Shown one piece after another: positions 1 through 12,400 of a stretch of DNA of 64,000 bases (within the stretch, counting starts at the first letter, position 1; each line of letters starts with the position of its first letter). Location of the stretch: the NCBI GenBank assembly GCA_963995505.1, contig OZ023182.1:2061001-2125000 (forward strand), given 5' to 3'. The position numbers and the translations under genes are program-made. This stretch comes from Hypericum androsaemum (lineage: Eukaryota; Streptophyta; Magnoliopsida; Malpighiales; Hypericaceae). The notes below the pieces were generated by a model. It saw only the letters and a program-made list of their open reading frames with translations. It ran no database searches and had not been told where the DNA came from.

Positions 1-54
1 TGTACTGTATCATTTAATTAATTAATCATTTTTTATTATAAGTGTTTTTACATA

Positions 55-345
55 ACCGACCAAATCATTTCAACATATCGGGTTTTACCATTTGAAAAAA
101 CCGGATATACCATTTAATATAATTGAGCATACCATTTGACATAACTCGACATACAATTCGATATAATTGGGCATACCATTTGACATAACCGGACGTACCA
201 TTCCATATAATTGGGCAGATCATTTGACATAACCAGACATACCATTTGATATAATTGAAAATACTATTTGACATAATTAAACATATCATTTGATATAATA
301 GAAAATACAATTTTACATAACTAGACATACCATTCGATATAAAAG
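55..345. repeat. Degenerate 22/44-bp minisatellite
   Basis: A tandem array of a 22-bp unit of the form CATTTGACATAACCGGACATAC alternates with a related unit of the form CATTTGATATAATTGGGCAT, giving a 44-bp dimer period. About six dimers are present and decay toward the right. The open frame on the minus strand here is only a translation of the repeat. Confidence 0.85.
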
Positions 346-880
346 AAAAAAATCAAAAAAAGTTACAATTGAATTTTTTTTTTCAAACGACTCTCCTATA
401 ATTATGTGAGTCACTACTACCATCAAGATGATGTTCAATCATCGTAATCAACATCTATTTCTAAAATTCCATTCGTCTTTATGAAGAGAGGTCGACAAAA
501 TCCCAAACTCCTTTGCCTCTTCCCCTGAAAACCCACGACTAGCAGTCGCCGACGACGAGGTCCACCAGCGATGATGAGCAGTCACCAGCGACGAGGATGA
601 TGCCGTCGTCGAAGAGGAAGATGCGGACGAGATAACAATTTCCTGGATCTTAGGTTTAAGGAGAGAGAGTGAGGGGAAGAAAAGAGGGAGGAAGGGAAGA
701 GATTTAATAAAATGACCAAAACACCCTGAGTGAATCTTGATCATCAGATCTTGCGCATGATTTAAAAATTTGATTCAATGGCTCTCCTTTCATCCAGATT
801 GTTCATCAATCACTTTTCAAATCAAGACTCGATCCCCTTCCATTTTATTCACAACATTATTTTTTTTAGAATGGTGGCGC
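346..880. other. Intergenic stretch with a GC-rich patch, no gene
   Basis: A GC-richer patch at about 490-640 contains GACGACGAGG-like simple repeats. A minus-strand open frame of 98 codons crosses it, but it is serine-rich low-complexity sequence and resembles no family I know. I see no gene. Confidence 0.4.
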
Positions 881-1558
881 GAAGCATAACATTAAGGTAC
901 CGAGTTACAAAACATAGATAGGAAATATATAGACAAATTGTTGGGCTAAGGTCTGTGAAAGAAGGTTGACCACCAACAAATTATTAGAGTGGTTATGGTG
1001 CACTAAGTCAAACTTCCAATTTTTGAATTAGTGTAGTGGTTAAGCATGAACGAGGATGAATATAAATTCTTAATAAGTCTACTTGGTTACATGTGTCTCA
1101 CAGAAGCACCTTAAGAGACTTACCTATAAGAGTATGAAAATCAGATCGTTTCTTAAGAGAGTAAGACCGCTCTCTAAAGAAGACTAATGGATTCAGGATA
1201 TAAGCACATGGCCATTAACGTGCGAGTTACAGAACACACTAACCTCTGAAATCAGTATGTGTGGAGATTTCAATTTTATCGCAAGGGGTACTTGGTTCAA
1301 GATTCGTTCACCATAGAACCTCGATAAGACTTTGAGTTTCTCACACTAAGTAAAGGTTCAAATCCAAAAGATACTTATCATTTATGTATTGGCTTCTACG
1401 ATGATGCTCATTCCTATCCTAGCTTGAACTACGTTGGCTTGATCTCTCGCGGGTACGTAGGTAGTCACTTAAGTGATGCAGTCATTCCATTTTACAAAAA
1501 AATTATGTTAAAATTTTCAATATTTACTATTTTAAAACTTTTAAAAATAGGGGGAGAA
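881..1558 (+). mobile_element. Internal 3' remnant of an LTR retrotransposon
   Basis: The non-coding stretch ends in the purine-rich tract AATAGGGGGAGAA (1546-1558) immediately before an LTR beginning TGTTGAA. That is the usual place for a polypurine tract, so I read this as the 3' untranslated part of an LTR element on the plus strand whose coding part is missing. The left limit is a guess. Confidence 0.45.
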
Positions 1559-2212
1559 TGTTGAATATTTTCAAACCGCCACGATAGGGAGTAAATGAGA
1601 TCGACTAGCGTTATTTGAATTAGGAAGAGCTAGCGATTGATAGTTCATTGACGCCCGCCAGAAATTAATTTCCGAGAGCGTTATTCCATGAACTTGCGGC
1701 CGCAAGTTCATTGGCGCCTGCCAGAAATTAATTTTCGAAGCTGTTTTCTTGCAACTTGCGGCTGCCAGTTAATTGGCGACCACAAGTCTACCTGGACAGA
1801 TTCAAACTTCGTACCTTTTGAGTTTAAATTCAAGTGAAGTGATCTAAACCCATAAGCCACCATTCATGAACGTTCCGAAAATATTTATGGATGATGAAGA
1901 GGCTTTAATAATGAATCCCAACCACTATAAATAGCAATTAACATGTTCTCGTATTCTAACGAGCTTCCTACACCTACTACAAGCATATCAGAATCCAAAT
2001 AGCGTGTTCTTGATCAAGTCAAGGTCGTACAAACCTTGGACTCGATTACAGTGTTAAGAGTGTGATTGCATCCTGACGGCAAGTGTTCACAGATCTGTTG
2101 TACTCGCGAATTTATTCTGAGGGTTAAACTTTGTCTGAAAAAATCTCCACAAGATCCTTCATGTTCGTGCTATACTAAAATTCATCCTCCTATCTGAAAT
2201 TTCTTAACAACA
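1559..2212 (+). repeat. LTR (single, 3' LTR of a truncated element)
   Basis: The segment starts TGTTGAATA and ends TTAACAACA, giving short inverted ends of TG...CA type. It has a TATAAATA box at 1926-1933 and sits directly after a polypurine tract. No second copy of this LTR is in the window, so the 5' half of the element has been lost. The 3' end could be 2209 or 2212 because AACA is repeated there. Confidence 0.6.
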
Positions 2213-2383
2213 CAAATAACACCAAATAGACAACAAAAATCAATCTGAGGTTCGAGGAGTGGCACGGGTGGAAGCGATTGGAAAAAAAGTTCCACCCGAT
2301 CAGGGAAAATTTTTTTTGGATTTTTTAATTTTTTTTTCTAGTATCTTTCTCCCATGGCCATTCCAGAGAGGAATGGAGAAGAG

Positions 2384-2945
2384 TAGGGGTGAGCACGAAA
2401 CTACAAAATATCGCTAAACTGCAATACCGTAATATCGCAAACCACAAAATACCGCTAAACTTCAATACCGCAATATTGCAGTACGGTTTCATACAGAACT
2501 GCTCTTAACGGTACGGTTGCGGTTTGGGTTTTATACCGAACAGCGATACCGCGATACTGCGATACCAAGAGTATATAAAACGACGTCTTTTTATACCCAG
2601 GTTAATTAAACCCAAAATGACGTCGTCCGGGATTGCTAAGGTAAGCCACATTCCACCGCACGGCGCCCTCCTCTCTGCTTGCCTCCGATTGGTTTAGGGT
2701 TTATGATTCCTTTGGTGATTTTGGTTCGGGATGATTTGGGTTGGAAATGGAATTGAAAATAGAAATGGCCTTGGTGCGGTACCGTACCGCCAAACCGTCA
2801 TACCGTACCGATACTGCCATACCGCGAATCTTAGGTTTCGAGTTCAACCGCGACACCGACAGTTGCAAAAAGGTTGATACCGTCAAAATCGGTTCGTTAT
2901 TAAATTTTGGTAAAATACCGCGATACCGAACCGTACTCATCCCTA
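2384..2945. mobile_element. hAT-type MITE with 8-bp target duplication
   Basis: The 562-bp element is bounded by 13-bp inverted ends, TAGGGGTGAGCAC at 2384-2396 and the reverse complement TAGGGATGAGTAC at 2933-2945, with two mismatches. A perfect 8-bp direct repeat, GAGAAGAG, flanks it at 2376-2383 and 2946-2953. Eight-bp duplications and TAGGG-type ends are typical of hAT transposons. The inside holds no transposase; it is built largely from degenerate copies of TACCG and ATACCGCGATACCG. It would need a hAT transposase from elsewhere to move. Open frames here on both strands are translations of the repeat. Confidence 0.88.
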
Positions 2946-2953
2946 GAGAAGAG

Positions 2954-3864
2954 AGAGAAGATATTTTCTTTTGGTCGATCTTCACAACGTTGTGGCGAAA
3001 AGATGTGTGTACTTTCTGCTGTTTCCTTACCTAAAATGCTTTTGCCTTTCCTGTTTAGATTCTTGACGACTACGAGAAGGGTATATAGTGTGATGTAATT
3101 TCGCAGGGTAAATGTCATTCCTTTTCCGGAAATAATAAATTTCCGGGGAAATTTGGCCCACCGAAGAAAGTTGTTGTATTGAACGGCATGCACCGCAGGT
3201 ACCAAGCCCATCCTTTTTTCCGGGTAAAAAAACAATCGACCATACTTGTGTTATTAACTTATTATGACCAGGACAATATGACAAACACTAAAGAAAGAGC
3301 AATCCATACGTTTTCTTTCTATTTCGGGATATCAAAAAGTCAGAACTTAAATTAATTCATCTAGTCGTCAGTTTGAACCTGCATATATTTATTCACCAAA
3401 TGAAAAAGAGATATAGTCTTATATTAGTATCTCAACACTCTACTCGATCGAAGGAGACATCGTTCGAAATTTACAAAAATTTTGATTTCATTCGTATTAT
3501 GGACGTGCGAATAATAATAATTCACAGATTAATATGTTCTAAGCGATGTCAGTAAAATAAATAGAACGATAAAACAAGGGGTAATTTTTTTGGAATACAA
3601 ACATGTAACTGTGCGAATCTTACCCGTTTTAACATAGTCCATGATAATTGACTGTTCACCTACTACGTTGAACCTCAACTATTTACATACCCAAAAATTG
3701 TCAATTAATTAGATAAGTAATATAATTCACCTCCCCCAAGTAGAGAAAGGAGCACAAAAAAATAGATGGAGTAAACAAAAAAAGGAAATTTTTTTTGATG
3801 ATAGACTAATGTAAAAATTAAAATTAATAGGAGATAGTACTAGATAGATAATTCACCATAAAGA
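2954..3864. other. Intergenic, downstream side of the HSF gene
   Basis: No gene is supported. The stretch is AT-rich with several short open frames on both strands that overlap each other. The part nearest 3865 should include the 3' untranslated region of the minus-strand HSF gene. Confidence 0.4.
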
Positions 3865-5011
3865 CTAATAATAACTAAACCCACTACCCAACAGCGAAAA
3901 CGGATAAGGCGGTAGCGGCGACCCTCCCTCTACTCCGGCCACCATTTCTCCCCGGTAACCAGGTGGCACCGCCGTCACCGTCACGATATTACCGTTACTG
4001 CTCCCAGCACCGCCGCCACTACCGACAAAGTACTGATCACAAATCTGCTGCTGATGTTGCTGTAGCCCTACCCAACTGGCCGTCTCCATATCTAACCCAA
4101 AATTTTGTACATGGTAAGAAACAGCTCCGCCAATCCCATCTTCCTCCTCGTCGGACTTGACGGAGCCAGAAGAGTTCCCGAATCCGGATGAGGAGGAATT
4201 GGAGGCGTCTGCCGCGGAGGTGTTGGAAACTAACGAAACCCTCCTCTTCTTGTCTCCCCCGGGGACCAGCCTTTTCGCCCTGTCCTTCTCGAGCACCATA
4301 CGATGTAATAGGTCGGGGTCCTCGACGACCTTGCAGAGGAAAGCCATCATCTGGTGGGGCCGCCTCTCGGTGGCCTCTAGGCGCTTGCTCATCCCTTGGA
4401 GCTCCTTCTCCATCGCCACCTGCTCCTGCCTGAGCTTCGCGATCTCCATCGCAATCTCCTCCTCGTCCATCTCCTCCATCTTCCCGACCATCCCGTTGCT
4501 CGACGCCGTCTGCTGCCTTGCGTGCTTCCTCCTCGTTATGTTCCGGAGAAGCTGCTTCTGCCCTCTCAGGAACCACTCGCTCGCGAACTCCCATCTGTCC
4601 GGATCGACCTTCTTGAAACCCTACAGACCATTAAGACGAACGGTCAAAAATCTTAAGGCAATGGGTTTGCAAACCTCAACGAGGAAACCAAATTAGAACT
4701 AGACTTACATAGGTATTCAATTGGCGGACGAAGCTGGAGAAGTTGTTGTGCTTGAAGTAGATGGGCAAAATCCGGTGGGAGAAGTCGAGGGGGTCGACGA
4801 CGATGAAGCTGTTGTCGGCCTTACCCCAAGAGATGAGCCTGTCGGTTGCGGGGTCGTTGACCATCTGGTAGGTTTTCATAACGAACGGGGCTACACTATT
4901 ATTACTAATATGAACATTATTCATATTATTATTATTGGTACCACCACCAACAATAATATTGTTGTTGTTGAAGTTGTAATAATTAATGGAAGAGTTTATA
5001 AGACCTTCCAT
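3865..5011 (-). CDS. HSFC1: Heat shock transcription factor, class C
   Basis: This is a nuclear transcription factor that binds heat-shock elements. Exon 1 is 5011-4709 and exon 2 is 4620-3865; the 88-bp intron (4708-4621) has GT and AG ends and sits after FVRQLNTY in the DNA-binding domain, the conserved intron site of plant HSF genes. The joined product is 352 residues. Residues 1-40 are asparagine-rich. The winged-helix domain runs from about 41 ([11 protein letters not shown]) to 135 and includes VDPDRWEFA just after the splice. A coiled-coil HR-A/B region follows at about 155-205, then a basic KKRR patch as a possible nuclear localisation signal. The C-terminus is serine-, glutamine- and glycine-rich with no clear AHA activator motif, as expected for class C. 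The start is the first ATG in frame. Class C rests on the overall look, not on a tree. Confidence 0.92.
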
Positions 5012-6741
5012 CCCATAAAAACTGCTTTGTCCGAAAGAAGGGGAGATGGAAGGCGTTTGGCGGATGAGGAATCGTTGGGGGATGTGGTTGGGGGAGATGG
5101 GATGGGGTCGTGGAATTTTTCAATTTCGTAGCCTATTATTTGTTTCACGAGGGTGTGTTTTTTTCAACACCGTGTGGGGATATAAATGGAGGAAATGTGT
5201 GTTTTTTTATTTATTTTTTTTTGGTAAGTAATTATTTTATTTATTTATTTACGCACGAAAGTTAAAAATTACAAGCATCTGATTATAAGAAGTCCAAATG
5301 TCAAAACCAAGAATTGTACTCAAAAGATAAAATTACAAGTACCCAACTTTTTTTTTTGAAAAGTAAAATTTTATTACTCTCCAAAAAACTTCATAGATAG
5401 TTACACCAAGATACTTACATCACACATGAAGCACATAAATACATATCTAAATAGCCAATTTGATATATACAATCTAACTTCATCAGCCAAAACATGAATC
5501 AGCCATATAAATATCCTCCATGAAATCTACAAGACCCGCCAAAATGAGAAATCCACTCCAGCATGTCAAAAGCCAATTAGTAGCCTGTAATTTCTACTTC
5601 TTCAAATTTAGGGGTAGAATATGAATATCTACTCAAAAAGAACACAATGGGCTAGCTCGAATATAAATCGTACGAGTCTTTGTTTAGATCTATTTGTTTG
5701 AAAGATATTCAGATTTGTTGGATCTTAGATTTTAGGATCCATATTTATACAAATTTGATGGGTCCGTATATACACAAATATAAAAATATATATTTTTTAT
5801 ACTATTGTACATCCATCATTAAGTATATTTTGAGGGTACATATATACACAAATATATAATTATATACGATAACATAATATGGATCTGGATCCGAAATTGT
5901 ATTCGAATCTGATTCATGATCCAAATTTGAATTCTAAATATCTTGATATATATTCATTGAAAATTTTGTTTCGAGATCCATATCAAGATTCGAATGCCGT
6001 TACTAAAATAAAATATGTAAATTTATTGGATCTAGATGTGACTATATCTATAAATTTGATTTTTTTTAATTATACTACTAAATTGACTAGTATAATTTGT
6101 AATTTAAATAGGATAAATTTATGAATAATGTTTTTTTAAAAAATAAATTTTATACCTATAATAATGCCAGAATTTAAACACTAGATCTCCTGGATATTTA
6201 TAACGATGAATAATATATATCGGTAACAAATTTAAATATTGGTGCGTGACGCGAATATGAGAATAGTATAACTGGATTATGTAATTTGCTTGGTGCGGGT
6301 ATTTTTGGTCCCAGATGCGACAAACAGTAGAAGGAGCGGTGTCGTGGCAGGAGTTGGGATGGTAATGTGATATTTGGTTCGGAGTGGGGACTCATTGTGG
6401 TGGGCCCCCACCGACCCTCGCTGTTATCATCCTTTTGCTCTCCAACGTCATTGGCCACCCCCCCCCGATTTCTCCTTGGACCTTAGATATTTTCAAGCGG
6501 CAGGAGCGTGTCTCGCAAGCGCGGTGTCTCGAGTGTGGGTAATCGTATCCATCTCCAAATTCAAATCCGATGATTATTAGTTTAATTTGGTGTGGAATAC
6601 GCGCTGCATTGCGCAATTTACTAATTATAGATAGAGGAGAATTTGATATTAAAAAAATAAGTTTTTGAAATCTTTCAAAATAAATTGATATTTTATAACT
6701 CGTAAATTTATAGTAAGTAAGAGAATATATCAATTAGATCC
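5012..6741. other. Intergenic, upstream of the HSF gene
   Basis: The first few hundred bases should hold the promoter and 5' leader of the minus-strand HSF gene, but I see no convincing TATA box for it. At 5350-5385 a poly-T run followed by AAAGTAAAATTTTATTA looks like the reversed tail of a LINE. At 5740-5870 a GATCC/ACACAAATAT motif recurs in degenerate form. A GC-richer patch at 6290-6560 has open frames on both strands that I do not believe. Confidence 0.35.
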
Positions 6742-7376
6742 TGTTGGACCTTAGACCTATCAGGCAATTACTATTGTGTCTGATTGAGCCCAGGCCCATA
6801 AGTTGGGTTGGATAGGTCGGTCAACCCGTGTTGACCGGCCCGAAGCCACGCAAGCACCACGTAAGCGTGACGTGGCGCTGACATCATAATTGGCGTCAAC
6901 GTGGCAAAGCTGGGGGTAGCCTTGACACGTGGCGGACATGCAGTCCGAAGTGCCATGTGGCACGCCAAGTGGCAGACATGCGGTCCGAAGTGCCACGTGG
7001 CGGACATGCGACCGAGTAGCGCCACGTGTCGCCACGTGGCGTGCCACGTGACGCATTCTGGTGTGTCAGATTTTTCTATAAAAGGGGAAATCCGGCTGGA
7101 CCAATTTGTAAGTTTGTCCACAACCACTCAATAAGAAAGGAAAAATTCTGGATTAGTTCCTGAATTTTGATCAGATTTTTTATAGAGGAAATCTCGTGAA
7201 AATCAATTACGAATCCGTTAAAAAGTGATAGTAATTCGACTAGCACGAAGACATTGTGGACCCAAACCTGTGGACCTCTTGCTTCAACAAGTAAGTGATT
7301 TATTATTAACAAATTAATTTATTAATTATTCGACTTTAACACGTAATTAATCATTAATTACGTGTTGAAACCTTCA
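6742..7376 (+). repeat. 5' LTR of copia A1
   Basis: The 635-bp LTR starts TGTTGGACC and ends AAACCTTCA. U3 carries several CACGTGG-type G-boxes between about 6840 and 7050, a TTGACC-containing palindrome near 6815-6840, and a TATA box at 7077. Confidence 0.9.
7077..7084 (+). promoter_or_regulatory. TATA box of copia A1 5' LTR
   Basis: TATAAAAG lies about 300 bp before the LTR end and just downstream of the G-box array. In A2 the same box is flanked by perfect 11-bp inverted arms; here the left arm has decayed (CAGATTTTTC) while the right arm GGGAAATCCGG is kept. Confidence 0.7.
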
Positions 7377-7378
7377 AT

Positions 7379-7390
7379 TGGTATCAGAGC
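7379..7390 (+). other. Primer-binding site (tRNA-iMet)
   Basis: TGGTATCAGAGC, two bases after the LTR, is the complement of the 3' end of plant initiator methionine tRNA and primes minus-strand DNA synthesis in many plant copia elements. Confidence 0.93.
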
Positions 7391-8540
7391 ATGGTTGAAA
7401 CCATATTTTGATGATGATATGATGCTTTAATTCAAATAATTATGCGATTTTTGGATTAAAAATTGTATTAATTATGATTTTATTAAAAATCATAATCTGT
7501 TGGACATTAATATAATTAATTTAGAACCAGCGGGACTAAATTAAATTTTGAGTAACCGCGCGGGCAAATTCGCGCACGCGCAAAACTTTGAGGTACCAAT
7601 CAGAAATTTGACTGCTTACGTGGCACCTACGTGTCATGGACTTCAGTGCAATTTTCAAAAAATATGGGGATTAATAGAAATTTGCCCAAAAATCCCCAAA
7701 TCAACAGAACACTAATCGGGCGATTTGGGGGCATTTTTCTCCAAATCGAATTCTGTCGATTTCGTCGGAAATTCGACGATTTCGACACCGTAGATCGACG
7801 ATAGTCGATTCTCCGGTTTCCCCTCGACGTTCCGATACCACGTTTGTGGATCGACATCACCGGAATCGCGAGATTGAAGCCGACGACGGCGGAGAGGCGT
7901 GGAACGGAGAAGACGACTGCGACGGAGAACGGCTGCACGACAGCCCGCGACGCTGATACGGACGTGCTCGCGACACCACGGCGAGTCGATTGCGATCGGT
8001 CTCGGCTGTTGGTTCGCCGCGGTTGCGCGGCAGTCGTGGGTGGAGAATCGGGCGCCTTCGGCGTCGCGCGGGAGAAGAGAGAGAAAGTGGAACAGGAAAA
8101 TATGCGAGGGGCAAAACCATAGTTTCACAATTTTTCCCAAAAATATTTATACCCGGGTTAAGAAAATCGAAAAACCGGACGGATTGGTCTGGTTTCTTGG
8201 TTCGACCTAACCCGTTTTACGGTCAAAAATTTGACTTAAATTATTGGGTTTTCCTCTTTTAATTGGATAAAATCAGTTTTTATTCAATTAAAATCTAATA
8301 AATTGATAAAAATTTTGAAAAATTTTTGTTAATTAGGTTTATTAAAATTATAACATTATTTTAATAAACTTAAAAAGAAAATATTTTAGAATGAGTTCCG
8401 AGATATGTTAAATTTAACTAAAATCACATGAATTGGTCCATAGTATGATCATCAAAAGATTGAAAAATGAGTTTTTCAATCCTATTTTGGGAGAATATGA
8501 GAATTAACTCGAAATTGAATTGCAATTGTTGCAAGATTTG
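7391..8540. other. Copia A1 leader with GC-rich core
   Basis: About 1.1 kb lies between the primer-binding site and the leader ORF. Its core, about 7740-8120, is GC-rich in an otherwise AT-rich element and is open in several frames on both strands, including 142 codons on the minus strand (7712-8140). The same core, diverged, is in A2. I know no function for it. Confidence 0.5.
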
Positions 8541-9122
8541 ATGGCTACTGGAGAAAGGTATCTGAACTTCTGTGCAACGGAACTTCGACAAAAGGTTCTG
8601 AAGCACTGTTTACCGCTGCGTGTGCCTAAGGATGGCATGTATGTTATCGTTGAGCACATCGAGGCTGTTCACCGGGAGATGCAAGACTTCATCTGGGCCG
8701 GAGGGTATGATCGTGGAGAGGACTGGCCCTCCATGTTTCGAGACCTCCTGGTCACGCTGAAAATCCAAGAAGATATGTGTGTCTTCTCGGAGCCCAAGAT
8801 CAATACCCATAGAGATGCCCTCTATGGTCTGATCCATTATCTCGAGGAGAGGGATCTTCTCAGAGAAATGATACCTTCTCCCATTTTGGAGCTGCGAAGC
8901 AGTTTGATTTTGAACCGCTACCTTGCTAAGGAATATCATTACAATTTTCCTCCGCTCCTGATCATCTGGATTATGGAATCGATCCCGGTTCTGGCGGTGA
9001 ACTTGGAATCCTTCGCCGGATCGTCCTCGCACCCAGTCCCGACAGGATCGTCCTCGGACCCGGATCCAGATATGTATCTAGATTCTCCTACCAGATCGCC
9101 TGGACATCCGATCCTCGTGTGA
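8541..9122 (+). CDS. Leader ORF of copia A1, unknown function
   Basis: This 193-codon frame lies between the leader and gag and is intact although gag-pol behind it is full of stops. I chose the ATG at 8541 because an in-frame TAA lies upstream and no earlier ATG fits. I do not recognise the product. It has a charged N-terminal half with a helical look (LRQKVLK, EHIEAVHREMQ), then WAGGY and GEDWPSMFRDLL, a hydrophobic patch around residues 138-150, and a serine/proline/aspartate-rich C-terminus. Copy A2 keeps the first ~90 residues with mostly conservative changes. It is neither gag nor any standard copia domain. It could be a captured host fragment or an extra retroelement protein. Confidence 0.6.
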   Translation: MATGERYLNFCATELRQKVLKHCLPLRVPKDGMYVIVEHIEAVHREMQDFIWAGGYDRGEDWPSMFRDLLVTLKIQEDMCVFSEPKINTHRDALYGLIHYLEERDLLREMIPSPILELRSSLILNRYLAKEYHYNFPPLLIIWIMESIPVLAVNLESFAGSSSHPVPTGSSSDPDPDMYLDSPTRSPGHPILV

Positions 9123-9498
9123 TTACATGTTATATGTAATTGTCCCCATATACATATGTTATTTTTTGGGGACTTTTGTACGATAGGTTGAGACCTTGTC
9201 TGAGTTTTTTGTGCATGTGCGAGCAAACTCAGAATGTACAAATGCATGTATCAAACATGTAATTAAATAAAAATGTTTGTTTAATTGCTTCCACTTGAGT
9301 TTACTATCGATGAACTTTAAACGGTTCAAGTTTAAGATGAATACTTGAATGGTGAGGGGAAGCATGCCCGCGACCCACTTTGATTTTGAGATTAATTAAG
9401 GACTTTATATCGTTAAAAGTTATGAGTGATTAGTAAATTGAATCATATTGCCAAATCAAATTCTAATATATTCTCATATTAAAAAAATTCCTATAGAG

Positions 9499-12400
9499 AT
9501 GTCAGTTGCTTCTAGATCCATCATAGCTGACCTAAACCGTGAGTTAAAACTCAACGGTGAAAACTATGAGAATTGGAGCATGAAAATCCAATATGTGCTT
9601 GAGGAACAAGAGGTTCTGAAGCACATACATGTGATAATGGATGAGCCTGAAGAAGGCACAACTGCTCAACATAAGCGAGACAAAGAAGCTTATGTTATTT
9701 GGAAGAGAAAGAACACTACTGCTCGATTGATTGATGATGTCACCCGATAATTTCACGTGTATGACAATGCGAAGGAGTTATGGGATGCTCTCAAACAAAA
9801 ATTCGGAAAGCTTTCAGTGTCAAAGCTGCGTGCTTTGACCATAAGGTTTAACACCTTTAAAAAGCGTCTGGAGGTTCCTATGAGGAAACACTTGAGAGTG
9901 ATGTCCAATATGATCAGTGAACTAGCAGAGGCCGGTCACATACTTAGCAACGAGCAGCAGATTCAAGCTATCATCCGTTCTCTACCACCAAGTTGGGAAC
10001 AGATGAAGATGAATCTTACCCATTCTGACCATTTGGTAACATTTGATGATGTTGCCAGACACCTTGAGCTGGAGGAGGATCGCCTCCTAGCTATGAAATC
10101 CCACCCTAAAGCCCATTCGATTTGTTCGACTGGGAGTGGTGGAAAAAAAAAAGAAATGTAAATGGAAGGGTAAGTGTAAACAAACTCCAAAGGCTGAAAA
10201 CCATAGAACCAAGTTGGATGGCTCCAAGGCTAAAAAGAACAAGCGGTTTAACATTTCAAAAGCGAAATATTTTAATTGTCAACAGAAGGGACATTTTGCA
10301 AAAGATTGCAAGATGCCCAAGCAGGTACATCTAAACTCAAGTGTGAGTAAGTTGTATGTATCCTCTTGTACCCTTCTAACTGAGTCACATTCTATGTGGG
10401 TGATTGATTCAGGAGCGACAGACCATATAGCTAGAGACCGTTGTTCGTTCGTTGAATACAGGCGGTTGCCAGCTAGAGAAAAAATTATTTTTGTTGGTAA
10501 CAACTCGTGCGTGGATGTGAAAGGCCTGGGCACTTGTAGATTACACCTTCGTGGTGGTCGTGCCCTTCTTTTACATGACGTGTTGTTTGCTCCAGACATT
10601 CGAAGGAACCTGATCTCAGTTTCGACCTTAATGTCTTTAGGTTTTTGATTGTCGTTTGAGGACGACACCGTTAGATTATTTTTGGATGATATATATTTTG
10701 GCCTTGGATATATATCGGAAGGTTTTTTTATTCTGGATATCAATCCTTGTGAAAGCTTTTCCTTAGTCACTAGTTCAAACTCATCAAAGGATGATATTAA
10801 ACTATGGCATTCTAGACTAGGCCACATCGGTCAGGATCGTTTAAACCATCTAGTTAAGGCATGACTGCTGGGAAATGTAGAGAAATCTATATTACCTAGA
10901 TGCGTATTCTGTCTAGAAGGAAAAAGCACTAGAAAACCTTTCGGTACTGGGACTAGAGCTAAATTTCCACTACAATTAGTCCATTCTGACATATGTGGTC
11001 CATTGAACGTGAGGGCAAGACATGGAGCAAATTACTTCATCATCTTTATTGACGACTATACTAGATATGGTCTGATATACCTGATTTCTCACAAGTCTGA
11101 AGCCTTAAACTGCTTTATGACATACATGCATTTTGTTGAGAATCAGAAAGACAGAAAGATAAGGGCCTTACGAACTGATCGTGATCATGAATATCTGTCT
11201 GATGAGTTCAAAGCTCTATGCATTAAAAAAGGGATTGAACATCAGTTGTCCATTCCCTATACACCCCAGCAAAACGGGGTTACTGAAAGAAGAAATAGAA
11301 CTCTTTTTGACATGGTTAGATCGATGATGGCAGAGGCAAATTTGCCTATATCATTCTATGGAGATGCGATCCTAACTGTCGCATATATTCTAAACCGTGT
11401 TCCCTCTGAGTCTGTTACAGCCACTCCTTACGAAATGTGGACAGATCGGAAGCCTGATTTATCCTATTTTAAGCCATGGGGGTGTGCGTCATATGTCTTT
11501 TCTACCTCAAGTACTTTCGGTAAACTAGGACCGAGAGGTAGAAAAAGTATCTTTATAAGATACCCAGAGGTATCTAAAGGGTACGTGTTCGTGAGTGAAC
11601 TGGATAATGGACATGTAACAGAATTTGAATCACGCGATGTCACATTTTTGAAAAATAAATTTCTAAAGTTGGAAAAGGTTAGTGATGACCTTACCCTTTA
11701 TGAGGCAAATGAACCAGAGTCATCTGGATCACTTCTTCCGAGTGGGAGAATTGAGGAGAAAGATAGAGATTTTCCAACTCAAAATGATCCGGAAGGTCGT
11801 GATCTGAGTCCTAAAAGGGAGGTAATTCCTTATTCCAGTGGGAGTACAGTATTTCTACCCAGTGGGAGTGCGATTCCTGGATATGATAAATATATGAGAG
11901 ATGTTTATCAAAATCGGGAATACCGTAGGTCTAGCAGAACTAGCATACCACGCCGATGATTTGACATCGAAGGCGAGGCTAATGCATTCTTGGTATCACT
12001 AAAGAAATTTGGTGGTCCAAGTGAAAGTCTTCTGGCTATCCTGCAGGATGAAGATGAACCAAAGAATGTATCTGGAGTTTTGTCATCTCCAAAACGAAAT
12101 GAATGGATGAATGCAATAGAAGAAGAAATATCTTCTATGATCAAAAACTAGGTTTGGGATCTGGTTGACCTACCTAAAGGGCGTAGGGCAATTGAGAATA
12201 AGTAGATTCTCAAAATTAAGCGAAATACAGATGGCAGTATCGAAAGATACAAAGCACGTTTGGTTGCCCAAGGGTTTAAACAACATGCTGGGATAGACTA
12301 CGAGGAGAGTTTTGTACCTGTTGTTAGATTTACATTAATTAGGGTCATTTTAGCTATGGTTGCTAACATGAATCTAGAATTACATCAAATGGATGTAAAG

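Noticed and set aside
65..328. Open frame of 87 codons on the minus strand
   Set aside because: It is a translation of the 22/44-bp minisatellite; the peptide is as periodic as the DNA.
2701..3034. Overlapping frames on both strands with YR-rich peptides
   Set aside because: Generated by the TACCG repeats of the hAT-type element.
3963..4696. Plus-strand frames opposite the HSF gene, up to 179 codons
   Set aside because: Shadow frames of the GC-rich HSF exon 2; the minus strand carries the recognisable domain and splice sites.
5879..6124. Plus-strand frame of 81 codons
   Set aside because: Low-complexity AT-rich sequence with repeated GATCC/AAATAT motifs; no gene signals.
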